Shown piece by piece: positions 34,791 to 47,766 of a DNA stretch of 64,000 bases. The notes beneath the pieces were generated by a model, which saw only the letters and a program-made list of their open reading frames with translations, ran no database searches and had not been told where the DNA came from. This DNA comes from Rosa chinensis (Eukaryota; Streptophyta; Magnoliopsida; Rosales; Rosaceae), in NCBI RefSeq assembly GCF_002994745.2, contig NW_020126826.1, positions 62,001 through 126,000 on the forward strand. The letters are read 5' to 3'. Position numbers and translations under genes: made by a program. Positions within the stretch are counted from its first letter, which is position 1; every line of letters starts with the position of its first letter.

Positions 34791-35328
34791 TTGGTGAGAT
34801 ACGATCTAGGGATAGTCGCCTAGACATAAGTCGCTTTCCTTTGTTTCAGAAGGCTAGATGGCCAGATTAAGAGGTAAGTGAGAGGGAGGACTCATTTTGG
34901 TGACACTACGGAGGCTACTCCCTCATTGAGGTTTAGGCCCCTATTGGCTACTCCCACATTGTGGTTTACGCACAGTCTATAGTATCTCTGAGATCCAATT
35001 TGAACCCATCACCCAGGGTCTCAACCTAAGACACCACCTATATGCCCCTTACTCAGCTTGAAAAGAACTCATGTGTTAGACAGTCCTCCAAATGTTAATA
35101 AAAGCCGCCCTCAACTTCAAAAGACCTTAGAAAGGCACTAATGAAGGGTTAAGGCTAATATTAACAAAAGGGCCCTTATCTACTCATACGATTTTACACA
35201 CTTATAACAATTAAGGACTTAACAATATTTACAATTAATTCTTTTCTTTTGTTTACAAGATTAGACACAATTTACAAACTTTCACACAAACAAACAAAAA
35301 TTCGTTTTTTTTTTTTTTCTTTTTCGTC

Positions 35329-35366
<38 letters not shown>

Positions 35367-36157
35367 GAAATTATTTACAAATATCTCTATTATTTCCTTT
35401 TCTTTACAATTATTTTCAACACTTAGGTACGGGAACAGGGAGTCTCGATGTGCAATGGGACTGAAACAGCTACCCTTCTCAAGACTATGTTTAATCCAAT
35501 ATACCTTAGTGAATCACAATATTTTCATTTGTTATATATATCATTGATTTCAAATTCAATTCCAAGCGGTAAATCAAGAGGACGTGCGGCCCAAGTATAG
35601 TCGTCTAGACACAAAGTCCCTCCTACATCCTTTGGGCAACCTTACTGAAATGGCCAGGTAGGGGAGGGCGACCACGAGAGGTAGAATCCATTTTGGCATG
35701 AGCTACTCCCACATTGTGGTTTAGGCCCATTTGCACGCACTTCTGAATTCAAGAACCAGTCATGAGCGTTGTCCCCTTTCCTAGACACCATCCCACATAG
35801 GCTATACTTACTTGGATGAAAAAGATTCTAAGTGTGAAGACAGTTCAATGAATGTTAATAAAGGCCGCCCTCAACCTTAAGGGACCTGAACTAGGTACCA
35901 ATAAGGGGTTTAGGTCAATATTAATAAACACGACTTCACCTATTCCTTCTTTAATTTACAACTTACAATAAAAATTCGTATTCAATAATATAAATAACAA
36001 CCTAAGTAATTAACTAACTAATTTTCGACAATTACAAAATAATTAACAAGTAAATTATTATTATTTTTTTTTTTTTTCGGTCACAATATAAACAAAACAC
36101 ATATTATTCACAAAGTGACAAATGATTTTTTCAATCCCCGGCAACGGCGCCAAAAAT
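34791..36157 (-). other. Leader of copy 1, PBS-proximal part
   Basis: This begins with the right TTGGT copy and continues the leader broken at 6911. It has the two-module structure (modules near 35073 and 35833) with a T tract at 35336-35364. It matches 46540-47760 of copy 2 almost exactly. The PBS is at 36135-36152. Confidence 0.9.
36135..36152 (-). promoter_or_regulatory. Primer-binding site (tRNA-Asp type), copy 1
   Basis: The minus strand reads TGGCGCCGTTGCCGGGGA, 5 bases from the shared LTR. Confidence 0.93.
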
Positions 36158-37306
36158 TGATGTCGCTTTTGGGAAGCGACCAATTTAACCCTGAAATGTC
36201 ATTAGTAGTATAAAGTAAATAGGGATCGTTCTATTCCGGGGATTGAGGGTACACCTGTCATTGTCAAACAATTAAACAATTAAAATTAAAACAAAGTATA
36301 ATATTTACAAAAATATAACAAAATATAAACATATTTACGAAAAGGGGGGATTATTTTGGTTTTTGGTTTTCTAGTTCGAAAATAAAATCTAAGTAAAGAA
36401 TAATTAAAATGCAAAAACATAAAAATACAAATGGGATGTAGGAACAAAGATCAAAGTCGAAACTCATGATTAAAATTGATTCAAGTTCATCATTGTTCAT
36501 CATAGTCATGCAAGAGGAGTTGATCATGTGAAACGTTCAAAAGCAAACAATTTCCCATATTTTACTTTCAATGCTAATTAACCTAAGCGAAAGCACCTAG
36601 ATTAATTCTATCAAACATGCAATCAAACCCTAGAAAGCTAGTCAATCATGTCATGTTTAATGCATTAAGCACCTAGAAAGGCTATCCACCCAAATGTGCA
36701 ACTTAGTATGGAAAAGTCCACCTAATTGCAATCTTCTTTGATTAAATTCGGTTTTTGTACAAAACCTTTACTACTTATCGATTCAAGAACACAAAACCAA
36801 AAAGTTGATCCATGTTCTCAAATTCGTAGCAACATTCACATAAAAACCCTAAATGTTTCGAACCATTCAAGATTATCATACAAAAGATTTCTATCATGCA
36901 AATTTAATCAAACACTCACACAAAAGCAACCATAAATCGCAATATATGAATCTGAAAATTAACAATTAATCATAAAATTTCAGAAAACAACACTTGTTCA
37001 TACAAATGTGTCAACTAAGGCAAAACCAACGAAAATACAAAGCAAAGGTACAAGGAGAATCGGATTACACCGTGGTGAAGATGAGATGAATGAAGTGATG
37101 ATGTGGTCTCTTGAATTTCGAAAGCAATCTTCAAGGTGGAGGATGGATGGTGTTCACGGCTTGTCCTCTTCTTCCTTGACCTTGCTTGCACTTCGTGGTT
37201 GCCCTAGAGGATGGAGAAGAACACGGCTAGCTAGAGAGAGTTTTTCTGATTTTTTTCAAAGTGTAAACGCAAAAGTGGAAAACTCCTTGACGTTGAGAGA
37301 AGAGAG

Positions 37307-37316
37307 GAATATATAG
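37307..37316 (-). promoter_or_regulatory. LTR TATA box, shared LTR
   Basis: The minus strand reads CTATATATTC. This LTR would transcribe copy 1. Confidence 0.65.
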
Positions 37317-38256
37317 GGGACGGCCCCTAGGTCTCCAAGCCGTGAATTTCTTCTTTATTTTCCATGGAATTATTCTGAAAATGCCACATAGTTTCCTCCA
37401 ATGATAGCTTGCCACATAAGCCCTATGAGGTGGTGCAACCAATCACAAAATTCTCTTTTAATTCCCTAGAAATATTGCCGAAATTCCTTGAGATAATTTC
37501 TGATTTTTCTTGTTTAATTTCGGCCAACTTCCTTTAGGAATTCTAGGAATGAATCTAGACTCCTTTTTAGCCGTTTCTTGGTTCCCACCTTTTTCTCTTT
37601 CCTTAAAACTCTCTTAGAAAATATCTTTGCCGAAATCTTCTAGGTTCTTCTTTGATTCACACGGCAATTCTCTCTCCTTCCTTGTATTTCTCACGGCAAT
37701 CCCTAGCTTCTCTCTCTCTTTAAACGGCAAAGGCTCAAGATAACTCTTCCAAGAATATCTCATACCAAGAAAATCTCCCTAGAAAATCTCCACCGAAATC
37801 TTCTTATTATTTTCTGATTTTCCACGTCATCTTCCTTGTTTCTCTCTAGGATTTCACGGCAAAACATCTTTAGGGCTAGGGTTTGCGTCACAAACCCTAG
37901 TTCCATGGCCTTTGTGGGCTTTTATCCAAGTAGCCGAAAATCCAACAAGTCTTGAGAGTTTTTGGGCCTCCATGCGTCACCTCTATGCCATGTCATCATC
38001 TAGAGTCTTCAAGAAGCTTCTCTCATGCCATGTTACTTTATTAATTCGATCTCCATTCATGGTTGGCTCAAGAGTCTTGTTTTGGCAAGCTTTCCTTTTC
38101 TGGACCGGGTTTCCTGGTTGGACTAGGAAAACTTCTTTTCTTCATTTCTGCTCATTTGTGCTTCCCTTTGTACTTCATCTTGTCTCCCTCCAACGTTGGC
38201 TATCTTCTCTCTCCATTTGTGAGCTCATTTCAGCTCATTTGTGACAAGGACCTGAA

Positions 38257-38465
38257 AATAGAAACTAGTAAGAAAAATAGAAACTTTCCTAAAATGAAAA
38301 ATGGCAACTTTCCTAAACTGAAAACGGGAAACTTTCTAAAAATGAAAAATAGAAACTACTGAAAATGGAAACTTACTAAAAATGATAAATAGAAACTACA
38401 AAAATAGAAACTTTCTACAAATAGGAACTTTCCCAATCAAAGAATGGAAACTTTCCTAAACAGGG
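38257..38465. repeat. Degenerate tandem repeat in U3 (AAACTTTC units)
   Basis: About ten units of 20-27 bp resemble GAAACTTTCCTAAAATGAAA (minus strand TTTCATTTTAGGAAAGTTTC). They lie close to the LTR's outer end. Unit number differs between LTR subfamilies (compare 8937-9130, 16720-16860, 49388-49600, 55300-55515, 58545-58745). Confidence 0.75.
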
Positions 38466-38536
38466 TTTTATTAAGGAAATAACGCAGAAAATGCAGGGAA
38501 AAGCAAGTAAAACGTCGCATTAAAATGCTCCTATCA

Positions 38537-38551
38537 AATTCCCCCACACTT
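38537..38551 (-). promoter_or_regulatory. Polypurine tract, copy 2
   Basis: The minus strand reads AAGTGTGGGGGAATT, abutting the shared LTR. Confidence 0.93.
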
Positions 38552-40528
38552 AGCTTTTGCTAGTCCCTTAGCAAAATCACACTAAGACACGCACTAAGAC
38601 TCAACGAAAATTAAAGACTTGACACGAAACAGACTCTATAGCCCTTCAACTTTTTGTCTCAGCAATCTCTTACTTTCACAATACCAAGATTAGCACTTCA
38701 CCAAGAATAAATGTTTAGGCATTCGAGAGTTAATTGAAACACATAATCTTCACATACACAAGTAGGACTTGGTTGTAACAATGGTGATGGGTTCTGTTAA
38801 GCATGTTTCAGACAAGTATGATTCAATCCTCACAAGGCATATCCACTCTTTCTTCTCTCAGAATTCAAGGCAATGCTTAAAAGCTTATACACTCAAGTAT
38901 ATGTGAAAGATAGCAAGTATATCACATAATGTAAGAAACGAAAGCACATGTATAATTTTCTTTAAAGATCTCATGAAGGATATCAACTACTTGCACAGAT
39001 GGACCCAAGCCATAGGTTCAACTCTTGTAACTCATCTCCACATCAAGGGCTGTCCCATCTTAAGGATCAAGAAGGTCTTCTCAAGGGTTGTAATGGGGCC
39101 GAGGCTCAAGGTTTTAAGAATTGAAGGGTAAGGATTTATCAAAGTGTCCTAAAAACCTAGTAGAGCATATGTAGATGTAGAGACCTCAAGAAATCCACCA
39201 ATGCATTGCAAAAACGTCACTTCCCCTAGAGGTAACATAAAAGGGGCCTAATGTCTTCATGTTGGGCCCAATCTCCATTGTAAACTTCCCTTGAACTCTA
39301 GTGAAATGGACAAAGGCCAAATTTTTCTATAGTAGGCCTTCATTTCAAAGCAGACTCCAAAATCACTAAGTATGGGGGACTAAAATCCATAAACATTTTT
39401 CTTTCTTTTCTTTTTAGCCGTATATGTTTTTATTTTTCTTTTTTTTCTTCTTTTTCTCGGCTTTTTCATATATTTTTCTTTTATGGACAAGTCTACCCCC
39501 ACACTTGAACTTTCACCTCTTCTCAATTTTCATCCTTAGCACCAAACCCATGAAGTATGTCTCAAAATATAGCTCCACTAAGTTCTTAGGACAAAGGGTA
39601 GGGTTGTAACTATACTAAGCTTCATGGTTAAGGGTTTTAAGGGTGATGAATGAAAAGGCTTAGTGTAGGCTCAAAGGGGCTTATCTAGGGGGTCCCACGA
39701 CGGGCACAAATAGGGACACAAGTTTATTTGGCAATGGTGGTAATTCCTAGGGTGCCTCTATCCCTTCCAGAATCAGGGCCATGTATTGATATAACGTCTC
39801 AACAAGCACAAGAGTGAATTCTAGCATTCTCTAGTCCATCAAACTTAATCTATGGCAAGTAGTCAATCAAGATGAAAGAATAATGAGATCATCAAAACAT
39901 CGCCAAGAAATTAAGAATATATTTTTCATTTAACACTCCAAGAAAAAGGGACATGGCTCAATTATCTCACATGGCTTTTATGAATCAAAACTCATCTTAA
40001 CATGCTCATATTCTGTACCAAAGTTCACGAATTCCATATCCACTACAAGGCACACATTTTTCATATATCTCAATTAACCAAAGAATACCATTTTAGAAAT
40101 CATCTCAATTTTGTGATCCTCTTTTAATCATGATTTCAGAGATATAGAATCATCCTAGACAGTTGAAAGGGCATCCTAAGACTCAAACAAAAACAAAAGC
40201 AACGAAAAATTTTTAAATTTTTGACATTTTTCAATTTTTTTTTGTATTTTTCAATATATGACTCAAGATAAAAGTGTAAATCCCTTCCCCCACACTTAAA
40301 TATTGCATTGTCCTCAATGTAATCAAGAAAAAGCATGCAATGAAATACTTAAGCATTTAGGGATGGAATTTACGAAAATAACTATAAAACAAAGAAAAAT
40401 TTGAGAAGTAAAAGGGAAAGAGAAAGCAAATCTGCGTTGACGAGTCCTCCACAGCTACTTCAGAATTGGGTTGCCTCCCAAGCAGCGCTTAATGTTTATA
40501 GTCTTTCAGCCTAGACTTGTACCTCCAT
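38552..40528 (-). other. 3' noncoding region of copy 2
   Basis: Nearly 2 kb without a sense ORF, so no env-like gene. Internal PPT-like tracts are at 39495-39506 and 40282-40297 and the post-pol motif is at 40468-40490. A T/C-rich stretch lies at 39398-39482. Confidence 0.88.
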
Positions 40529-43500
40529 TTAATCCTCAGGGTTTGGAACGTTTTGGAGGGGTACATCCTCCACTTCATGTTCCACAAAGGCCTCATAGTA
40601 AGGCTTCAAGCGATGGCCATTCACTTTGAACTCGTTGCCTGTTTGTTCACTCTTTATCTGCACAGCTCCATGAGGAAACACATGAGTGATAACAAAAGGC
40701 CCAATCCAACGAGAACGAAGCTTACCTGGGAAGAGTTTGAGACGAGAATGGAAGAGAAGAACTTTTTGACCCACAACAAAAGTCTTCCTTCGAATCATTT
40801 TATCATGGAATGCCTTAGTCTTATCCTTGTAAATCTTAGCACTTTCGAAGGCATCATTCCTAATCTCCTCTAACTCTTGCAATTGCAACTTCCTATGAAG
40901 CCCAGCTGCATCAATATCCATGTTGAACTGCTTCACAGCCCACCAAGCTCTATGCTCTAACTCCACAGGTAAATGGCAAGGTTTGCCATAGACTATTCGA
41001 TATGGGGACATACCTATGGGAGTTTTGTATGCAGTTCTGTAGGCCCACAAAGCATCCTCTAGACGCAAGGACCAATCTTTCCTGTTAGGGTTCACAGTCT
41101 TCTCCAATATCCCCTTGATCTGACGATTAGAGACCTCAGCCTGCCCACTAGTTTGGGGGTGATAAGGTGTAGAAACCTTATGTGTCACATCATATCTCTT
41201 CAAAAGAGCCTCAATCGTCCGATTGCAAAAATGGGATCCACCATCACTAATGAGAACTCTAGGCATTCCGAACCTGCTAAAGATGTTAGACTTGATAAAA
41301 TCTGCAACAACCTTAGAGTCATTAGTTCTAGTGGCCTTTGCTTCCACCCATTTGGAAACATAGTCCACTGCAAGTAAGATATAGAGAAACCCAAAAGATG
41401 AAGGGAAAGGTCCCATGAAATCTATACCCCAGACATCAAAGATTTCAACAGTTATGATATTAGTTAAGGGCATTTGATCTCTAGGACCTAGATTTCCTGT
41501 TCTTTGGCACTTATCACAAGTTAAACAATAGGCATGTGCATCCCTAAATAATGTTGGCCAATAGAACCCAGACTCTAGTACCTTAAATGCAGTCTTCTTA
41601 GACCCAAAGTGACCCCCACATGCTTTAGAGTGGCAAAACGAAAGTATAGCATTATGTTCATGTTCAGGCACACATCTTCTAATCAATTGATCAGAACAAT
41701 ATTTCCACAGATAAGGTTCATCCCAAACATATTGCTTAACAGTTTTCTTAAGCCTATCTCTATGAGCACGTGACATGGTATCAGGAATCTTCCTAGACAC
41801 AATATAGTTCACAATATCTGCATACCATGGTTCACTTACCTGAAGTCCAAAGAGTTGCTCATCTGGAAATGTCTCCACCAGAGGGAGATGATCTTCTGCA
41901 TGCACTAAGCGACTCAAGTGGTCAGCTACCACGTTCTCACTACCCTTCTTGTCCTTGATTTCCACGTCGAATTCTTGCAAGAGTAGGATCCATCTGATGA
42001 GCCTTGGTTTCGCCTCCTTCTTGGTCATCAAGTATTTCAAAGCTGCATGGTCAGTAAAGATAGTAACTTTGGTACCAAGTAAATAAGAGCGAAACTTCTC
42101 AAGGGCAAAGACAACTGCAAGGAGCTCTTTCTCTGTGGTTGAATAATTCATCTGTGCATCATTGAGAGTCCTTGAGGCGTAGTAGATGGCATAGGGTAGC
42201 TTGTCCTTCCTTTGCCCCAAAACAGCTCCAACTGCATAGTCAGAGGCATCACACATCAACTCAAAGGGCAAGGACCAGTCTGGAGGTAACATGATGGGGG
42301 CAGATGTCAACAACTCCTTAAGCTTGTCAAAAGCTTCTTGACACTCCTTGTCAAAGTGAAATGGCACATCCTTCTGGAGTAGTTGACATAAGGGTCTCGA
42401 AATTTTGGAGAAGTCCTTGATGAACCTCCTGTAAAAACCTGCATGGCCAAGGAAAGAACGAATCTCTCTCACAGAAGTGGGAGAGGGTAAGTGACGCACA
42501 ATATCAACCTTGGCTTTATCAACCTCTATACCCCTAGCAGAGACAATATGTCCTAGAACTATCCCTTGTTGAACCATAAAATGGCATTTTTCCCAATTAA
42601 GTACAAGGTTAGTTTCCATGCAACGTTTCAAAATTATCTCCAGATTATTAAGACAATCATCAAAATTCTTTCCAAAAACTGAAAAGTCATCCATGAATAC
42701 CTCTATGATTTTCTCAATATAATCTGAAAAGATACTTACCATACACCTCTGAAAAGTACCTGGAGCGTTGCAAAGTCCGAAGGGCATACGTCTATAGGCA
42801 AACGTTCCAAAGGGGCAAGTGAAGGTTGTCTTCTCTTGATCTTCATTTGCAATTGCAATCTGGTTGTATCCAGAGTATCCATCCAGGAAGCAGTAGTAGT
42901 CATGTCCAGCTAGGCGCTCAAGCATCTGATCAATGAATGGCAAAGGAAAGTGATCTTTCCTTGTGGTTGCGTTGAGCCTCCTATAGTCAATACAAACTCT
43001 GTGGCCTGTGACTGTCCTTTGAGGCACCAGTTCATTATCAGCATTCTTGACCACAGTGATCCCAGACTTCTTGGGCACGACCTGAACTGGGGAGACCCAC
43101 TTGGAGTCAGAAATGGGGTAGATTACCCCACAATCAAGGAGTTTGATAACCTCCTTCTTCACTACTTCCATCATTGGAGGGTTGAGACGACGTTGAGCCT
43201 CTCTAGTGGGTTTAGACCCCTCCTCCAGAAGTATCCTATGGACGCAAGTTGTAGGGCTGATTCCCTTGATGTCCGCCAATGTCCATCCTATGGCGGTCTT
43301 GTGTTGCTTCAACATTTCCACCAACTTCTCTTCTTGTGGAGTTGTCAGTGCAGAGGACACAATCACTGGTAAGGTCTCCTTGTCCCCTAAGTAGACATAC
43401 TTCAAATGGTCTGGAAGAGGTTTTAGCTCTAGTTCTGGGGCCTGGACCACTGAAGGTAAAATCTTGTTAGTGGATAACTGAATGGACAAGGGAGAAACAG

Positions 43501-46180
43501 ACTTACCTAGATAGGGAGATGCCTCAAGGAAGGAGACGTTTTCAATGATTTTCTCCTCACAAGTGTCTTTCAACTTGTCCTCTGGAATGGTGATTCCTTC
43601 CTTTGTATAGCCTACCCCACTCTCAAGGGTAGTGACTAAGGTATCCTCATGCATAATGTCAAACATTTTCTGCGCAAGTTCATCCAAAATATCAGTAGAA
43701 AAACAATCATGAACCTCTAGGGGATACCTCATGGCTTCAAAAATGTTAAAGCCAATAATGTCACCATCGAACTCCATTGTAAGAGAACCTTCATACACAT
43801 CAATCTTCGTCCTAGCTGTCCTTAAGAAAGGACGTCCCAAAAGCAATGGAGTTGAACTTATAGGGGAGTCCTCCATTTCCAACACATAGAAATCAGCTGG
43901 GAAGATAAGATGGTTAACCTGTACAAGCACATCCTCCAACAAACCTCTAGGGTATGCATTGGATCTGTCAGCTAATTGAATGATAACATTGTCAGATTTA
44001 AGTTCCCCTAGACCTAGGGTTTCATAAACAGAGTAGGGCATAACATTAACAGATGCACCTAGGTCTAACATGGCATTCTTAAATCTAGAGTTACCAATAG
44101 TACAAGGAATAGTAAAGCTTCCAGGATCCTTACACTTTGGAGGAATCTTCCTCTGAATCAAGGCAGAGACGTTCTCACTTACCTTTACCACATCCTTTTC
44201 ACGGTTTACCCTCCTAGTAGTGCAAAGCTCTTTGAGGAACTTGGCATACTTAGGGACTTGCTTGATGGCCTCTAGGAGGGGTAAGTTCACTTGCACCTTC
44301 TTGAAAGTTTCCAAGATAGCTTGGTCACTCTCATCCTTCTTAGATTGGGCAAACCTGCGTGGGAAGGGCATGCAAGAAGAAGAAGGGTTAGCAATAACCG
44401 AATTTGATAAGTTAGAGTTACTACCTTGAATTTCCGGTTTTGCCTTTGATGGTGAGGACGCCTTGGTCTCTTCCTTGGACGTTGCAGGGTCTTTCTCAAT
44501 ACCCAACTTGGTGGGTTCTTGGTCTTCCTCAATCTCTATGCTCACTTGAGCCTTCTTGGGTTGCTTCGGTTGATCCACAAATGGTCTTCCACTCCTTGTA
44601 GTCACAACTGATGCATTCTCCACATTAGGGTTAGGTATTGTATTACTAGGGAGCTTGCCAGTTTCGTGGATCTTGCTCATGAAATCCACAACTTGACCCA
44701 TTTGCTTTTTGAGCTCTGCAATGTCCTTGGTGTGGGTCTGTTGTCCTTGAATCAAAGCCTGTGTAGAGTTTGTCAAGGCTTGGGTAGAACTAGTCAAGGC
44801 CTCCAACGTTTTATCATAGTGAGACATTGAAGATCCTGAATTCTGTTGAGGAGGAGGCATGTAAGGCCTTTGAAAAGATGACCCTTGGAATGAAGGCCCT
44901 TGTGGACGTTGGAAGTTCCCACCAAGAGGATTCTGAACGTTCTCATTGTTGGTCCACTTGAAGTTGGGATGGTCCCTCCATCCTGGGTTGTAAGTATTTG
45001 AATAAGGGTCATGCCTAGGACGTTGAGGTCCTCCTTGATATCCTCCTTGGTATCCTCCAATAGCATTAGCAGATTCCCATCCTCCATTTTCATTGAGTTG
45101 GGGGCACTGATCTGTAACATGCCCTTGCATAGAGCACACTCCACAAGCCATTGTTGCACTTGGTCCCTTGGAACTTACCACTTGGTTCATGAGGAGGGTA
45201 AGCTTATTCAGTTGGTCTTCAATGGCAGTATTCTTGCTCATCTCATGCACCCTACGAGTAGAGTGTCCTACCCCCTCATATTGTTGAGAGTTTAGGGCAC
45301 GATTAGCTATAAGTTCATTCCCAACCGCAGGTGACTTATCCACAAAAGCTCCACCAGCTGCAGCATCCAACATTTGCCTTTCCAAGGGTAAGAGTCCTTC
45401 GTAAAAGCATGTAAGTAGGGTCTCATCCTTCATCTGGTGTTGAGGACATTGTGCAAGTAGGGAGTTGAACCTCTCATAGTACGCAGCATAGGACTCATCA
45501 TGGGCCTGCTCTATTCCACTAAGCTTCTTCCTGAGTGTGATGACCTTAGAAGCTGGGAAGTATTTCTCCAAGAAGGCCTTTCTCATTGTCTCCCATGAAG
45601 TGATACGTCCTGCAGGAAGTTCATATAGCCAATCCTTGGCTCTATCAGCTAGAGAGAATGGAAATGCTCTCATCTTCAGAAGATTTTCATCTGCCCCTTG
45701 TGGTTGCATGTTTGCACAAACAGATTGAAATTCTCGAATGTGCTTGTTGGCATCCTCCATATTAAGTCCATGGAAGATAGGGAGCTTGTGCAACAATCCA
45801 CTCTTAAGCTCGAACTCTGCCTGTCTTCCAGCTGCAGGGGCAGGGTATACTATGCCTGTAGGGGGCCCTCCTTCAACAGTTGCGGTGGAGAGTTCCCTAA
45901 TAGATGCCATTCTCTCTTCTTCGACTTCTTCAGGTGGTGGTGAAGGTGGTGTAGAGTTGGACGAAACCACGGGTGAAGGTGAACGTGAAGGAGGAGATGG
46001 ACTTGGTGTAGGTGATGTAGACTCCTCAGAACAGTAGGTCCTCTTCCCTTGCTCATTAAATGTGTACTCTTTGTATGTTGAAGGGGAAGGGCTTGTGAAC
46101 TCAAGGAATGAAGGACCCTTCAAACGAGCGAGCCTTGCTTCAATTTCCTTTATTGTAGATGGTCTAAAAGGCTCGGACAT
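40529..46180 (-). CDS. gag-pol: Intact gag-pol polyprotein, 1883 aa, copy 2
   Basis: This is the only uninterrupted replication gene in the window. It encodes particle formation, proteolytic maturation, reverse transcription and integration in one frame, with no frameshift or stop between gag and pol. Residues: Pro/Ser-rich region about 52-92, gag capsid region about 135-275, zinc knuckle C346-C349-H354-C359, Q/G-rich 380-460. The aspartic protease motif DLGAS starts at D706 (DLG instead of the common DTG/DSG, usual for this lineage). RT has FMDDF at 1162-1166, RNase H DASD starts at D1311, the integrase zinc-binding region is about 1500-1560, and the catalytic core has D1587, D1646, E1682. 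A GPF-type C-terminal region is near 1800-1870, without chromodomain. The ATG at 46180 gives a start matching all siblings. Its PBS is deleted, so it could act at best in trans. Transcription could come from the truncated LTR at 47767-49672. Confidence 0.95.
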   Translation of the reverse strand: MSEPFRPSTIKEIEARLARLKGPSFLEFTSPSPSTYKEYTFNEQGKRTYCSEESTSPTPSPSPPSRSPSPVVSSNSTPPSPPPEEVEEERMASIRELSTATVEGGPPTGIVYPAPAAGRQAEFELKSGLLHKLPIFHGLNMEDANKHIREFQSVCANMQPQGADENLLKMRAFPFSLADRAKDWLYELPAGRITSWETMRKAFLEKYFPASKVITLRKKLSGIEQAHDESYAAYYERFNSLLAQCPQHQMKDETLLTCFYEGLLPLERQMLDAAAGGAFVDKSPAVGNELIANRALNSQQYEGVGHSTRRVHEMSKNTAIEDQLNKLTLLMNQVVSSKGPSATMACGVCSMQGHVTDQCPQLNENGGWESANAIGGYQGGYQGGPQRPRHDPYSNTYNPGWRDHPNFKWTNNENVQNPLGGNFQRPQGPSFQGSSFQRPYMPPPQQNSGSSMSHYDKTLEALTSSTQALTNSTQALIQGQQTHTKDIAELKKQMGQVVDFMSKIHETGKLPSNTIPNPNVENASVVTTRSGRPFVDQPKQPKKAQVSIEIEEDQEPTKLGIEKDPATSKEETKASSPSKAKPEIQGSNSNLSNSVIANPSSSCMPFPRRFAQSKKDESDQAILETFKKVQVNLPLLEAIKQVPKYAKFLKELCTTRRVNREKDVVKVSENVSALIQRKIPPKCKDPGSFTIPCTIGNSRFKNAMLDLGASVNVMPYSVYETLGLGELKSDNVIIQLADRSNAYPRGLLEDVLVQVNHLIFPADFYVLEMEDSPISSTPLLLGRPFLRTARTKIDVYEGSLTMEFDGDIIGFNIFEAMRYPLEVHDCFSTDILDELAQKMFDIMHEDTLVTTLESGVGYTKEGITIPEDKLKDTCEEKIIENVSFLEASPYLGKSVSPLSIQLSTNKILPSVVQAPELELKPLPDHLKYVYLGDKETLPVIVSSALTTPQEEKLVEMLKQHKTAIGWTLADIKGISPTTCVHRILLEEGSKPTREAQRRLNPPMMEVVKKEVIKLLDCGVIYPISDSKWVSPVQVVPKKSGITVVKNADNELVPQRTVTGHRVCIDYRRLNATTRKDHFPLPFIDQMLERLAGHDYYCFLDGYSGYNQIAIANEDQEKTTFTCPFGTFAYRRMPFGLCNAPGTFQRCMVSIFSDYIEKIIEVFMDDFSVFGKNFDDCLNNLEIILKRCMETNLVLNWEKCHFMVQQGIVLGHIVSARGIEVDKAKVDIVRHLPSPTSVREIRSFLGHAGFYRRFIKDFSKISRPLCQLLQKDVPFHFDKECQEAFDKLKELLTSAPIMLPPDWSLPFELMCDASDYAVGAVLGQRKDKLPYAIYYASRTLNDAQMNYSTTEKELLAVVFALEKFRSYLLGTKVTIFTDHAALKYLMTKKEAKPRLIRWILLLQEFDVEIKDKKGSENVVADHLSRLVHAEDHLPLVETFPDEQLFGLQVSEPWYADIVNYIVSRKIPDTMSRAHRDRLKKTVKQYVWDEPYLWKYCSDQLIRRCVPEHEHNAILSFCHSKACGGHFGSKKTAFKVLESGFYWPTLFRDAHAYCLTCDKCQRTGNLGPRDQMPLTNIITVEIFDVWGIDFMGPFPSSFGFLYILLAVDYVSKWVEAKATRTNDSKVVADFIKSNIFSRFGMPRVLISDGGSHFCNRTIEALLKRYDVTHKVSTPYHPQTSGQAEVSNRQIKGILEKTVNPNRKDWSLRLEDALWAYRTAYKTPIGMSPYRIVYGKPCHLPVELEHRAWWAVKQFNMDIDAAGLHRKLQLQELEEIRNDAFESAKIYKDKTKAFHDKMIRRKTFVVGQKVLLFHSRLKLFPGKLRSRWIGPFVITHVFPHGAVQIKSEQTGNEFKVNGHRLKPYYEAFVEHEVEDVPLQNVPNPED

Positions 46181-47074
46181 TCATAGGATTCCTGAACATC
46201 ATCAAAATTCACAGAAGTTAGCAAAGTATAAAGTAAACTAATTACAAATTAGTGATTTATACATCAACCTTACTATTCACGAGTCACTATTCACAAGTTA
46301 CTATTCACGACTTTACTATTAATGATTTATACAAGTATAAAGAGAAGTATAAATTACAAACTATCCATAATCTTTTCACAAATAAACCACGTAAGAAGTT
46401 TATACAAGTATAAAATGTACAAAACAACACAATTTACAAGTGGAGGTCATGTTCAAGTATCTTATTATCTTTACAAAATAAAGTTAATATCTCAATTGAT
46501 TAAAAGTTGTAAGTCGAGCCCAATAGAAACCACTACTATTGGTGAGATACGATCTAGGGATAGTCGCCTAGACATAAGTCGCTTTCCTTTGTTTCAGAAG
46601 GCTAGATGGCCAGATTAAGAGGTAAGTGAGAGGGAGGACTCATTTTGGTGACACTACGGAGGCTACTCCCTCATTGAGGTTTAGGCCCCTATTGGCTACT
46701 CCCACATTGTGGTTTACGCACAGTCTATAGTATCTCTGAGATCCAATTTGAACCCATCACCCAGGGTCTCAACCTAAGACACCACCTATATGCCCCTTAC
46801 TCAGCTTGAAAAGAACTCATGTGTTAGACAGTCCTCCAAATGTTAATAAAAGCCGCCCTCAACTTCAAAAGACCTTAGAAAGGCACTAATGAAGGGTTAA
46901 GGCTAATATTAACAAAAGGGCCCTTATCTACTCATACGATTTTACACACTTATAACAATTAAGGACTTAACAATATTTACAATTAATTCTTTTCTTTGTT
47001 TACAAGATTAGACACAATTTACAAACTTTCACACAAACAAACAAAAATTCGTTTTTTTTTTTTTCTTTTTCGTC

Positions 47075-47107
<33 letters not shown>

Positions 47108-47766
47108 TACGAAATTATTTACAAATATCTCTATTATTTCCTTTTCTTTACAATTATTTTCAACACTTAGGTACGGGAACAGGGAGTCTCGATGTGCAAT
47201 GGGACTGAAACAGCTACCCTTCTCAAGACTATGTTTAATCCAATATACCTTAGTGAATCACAATATTTTCATTTGTTATATATATCATTGATTTCAAATT
47301 CAATTCCAAGCGGTAAATCAAGAGGACGTGCGGCCCAAGTATAGTCGTCTAGACACAAAGTCCCTCCTACATCCTTTGGGCAACCTTACTGAAATGGCCA
47401 GGTAGGGGAGGGCGACCACGAGAGGTAGAATCCATTTTGGCATGAGCTACTCCCACATTGTGGTTTAGGCCCATTTGCACGCACTTCTGAATTCAAGAAC
47501 CAGTCATGAGCGTTGTCCCCTTTCCTAGACACCATCCCACATAGGCTATACTTACTTGGATGAAAAAGATTCTAAGTGTGAAGACAGTTCAATGAATGTT
47601 AATAAAGGCCGCCCTCAACCTTAAGGGACCTGAACTAGGTACCAATAAGGGGTTTAGGTCAATATTAATAAACACGACTTCACCTATTCCTTCTTTAATT
47701 TACAACTTACAATAAAAATTCGTATTCAATAATATAAATAACAACCTAAGTAATTAATTAACTAAC
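46181..47766 (-). other. Leader of copy 2, PBS end deleted
   Basis: This matches the copy 1 leader (6549-6911 plus 34796-36020), with two modules and a T tract at 47082-47108. It stops at about 47766, where it joins the LTR interior. About 120 bp of leader, including the PBS, is missing. Confidence 0.9.

Larger units (their letters stand above)
36158..38536 (-). repeat. Shared LTR between tandem copies 1 and 2
   Basis: This 2379 bp LTR has a PBS on its left (copy 1) and a PPT on its right (copy 2). It therefore serves as 5' LTR of copy 1 and 3' LTR of copy 2. TATA box at 37307-37316, U3 palindrome at 38110-38130. The U5 hairpin has 7-bp arms GTCGCTT and AAGCGAC (36162-36180). No target duplication separates the copies, which is the mark of LTR-LTR recombination. 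Confidence 0.95.

Noticed and set aside
45738..46037. 99-codon Gly/Ser/Glu-rich ORF
   Set aside because: Antisense of the Pro/Ser-rich gag N-terminus; composition explains the open frame.
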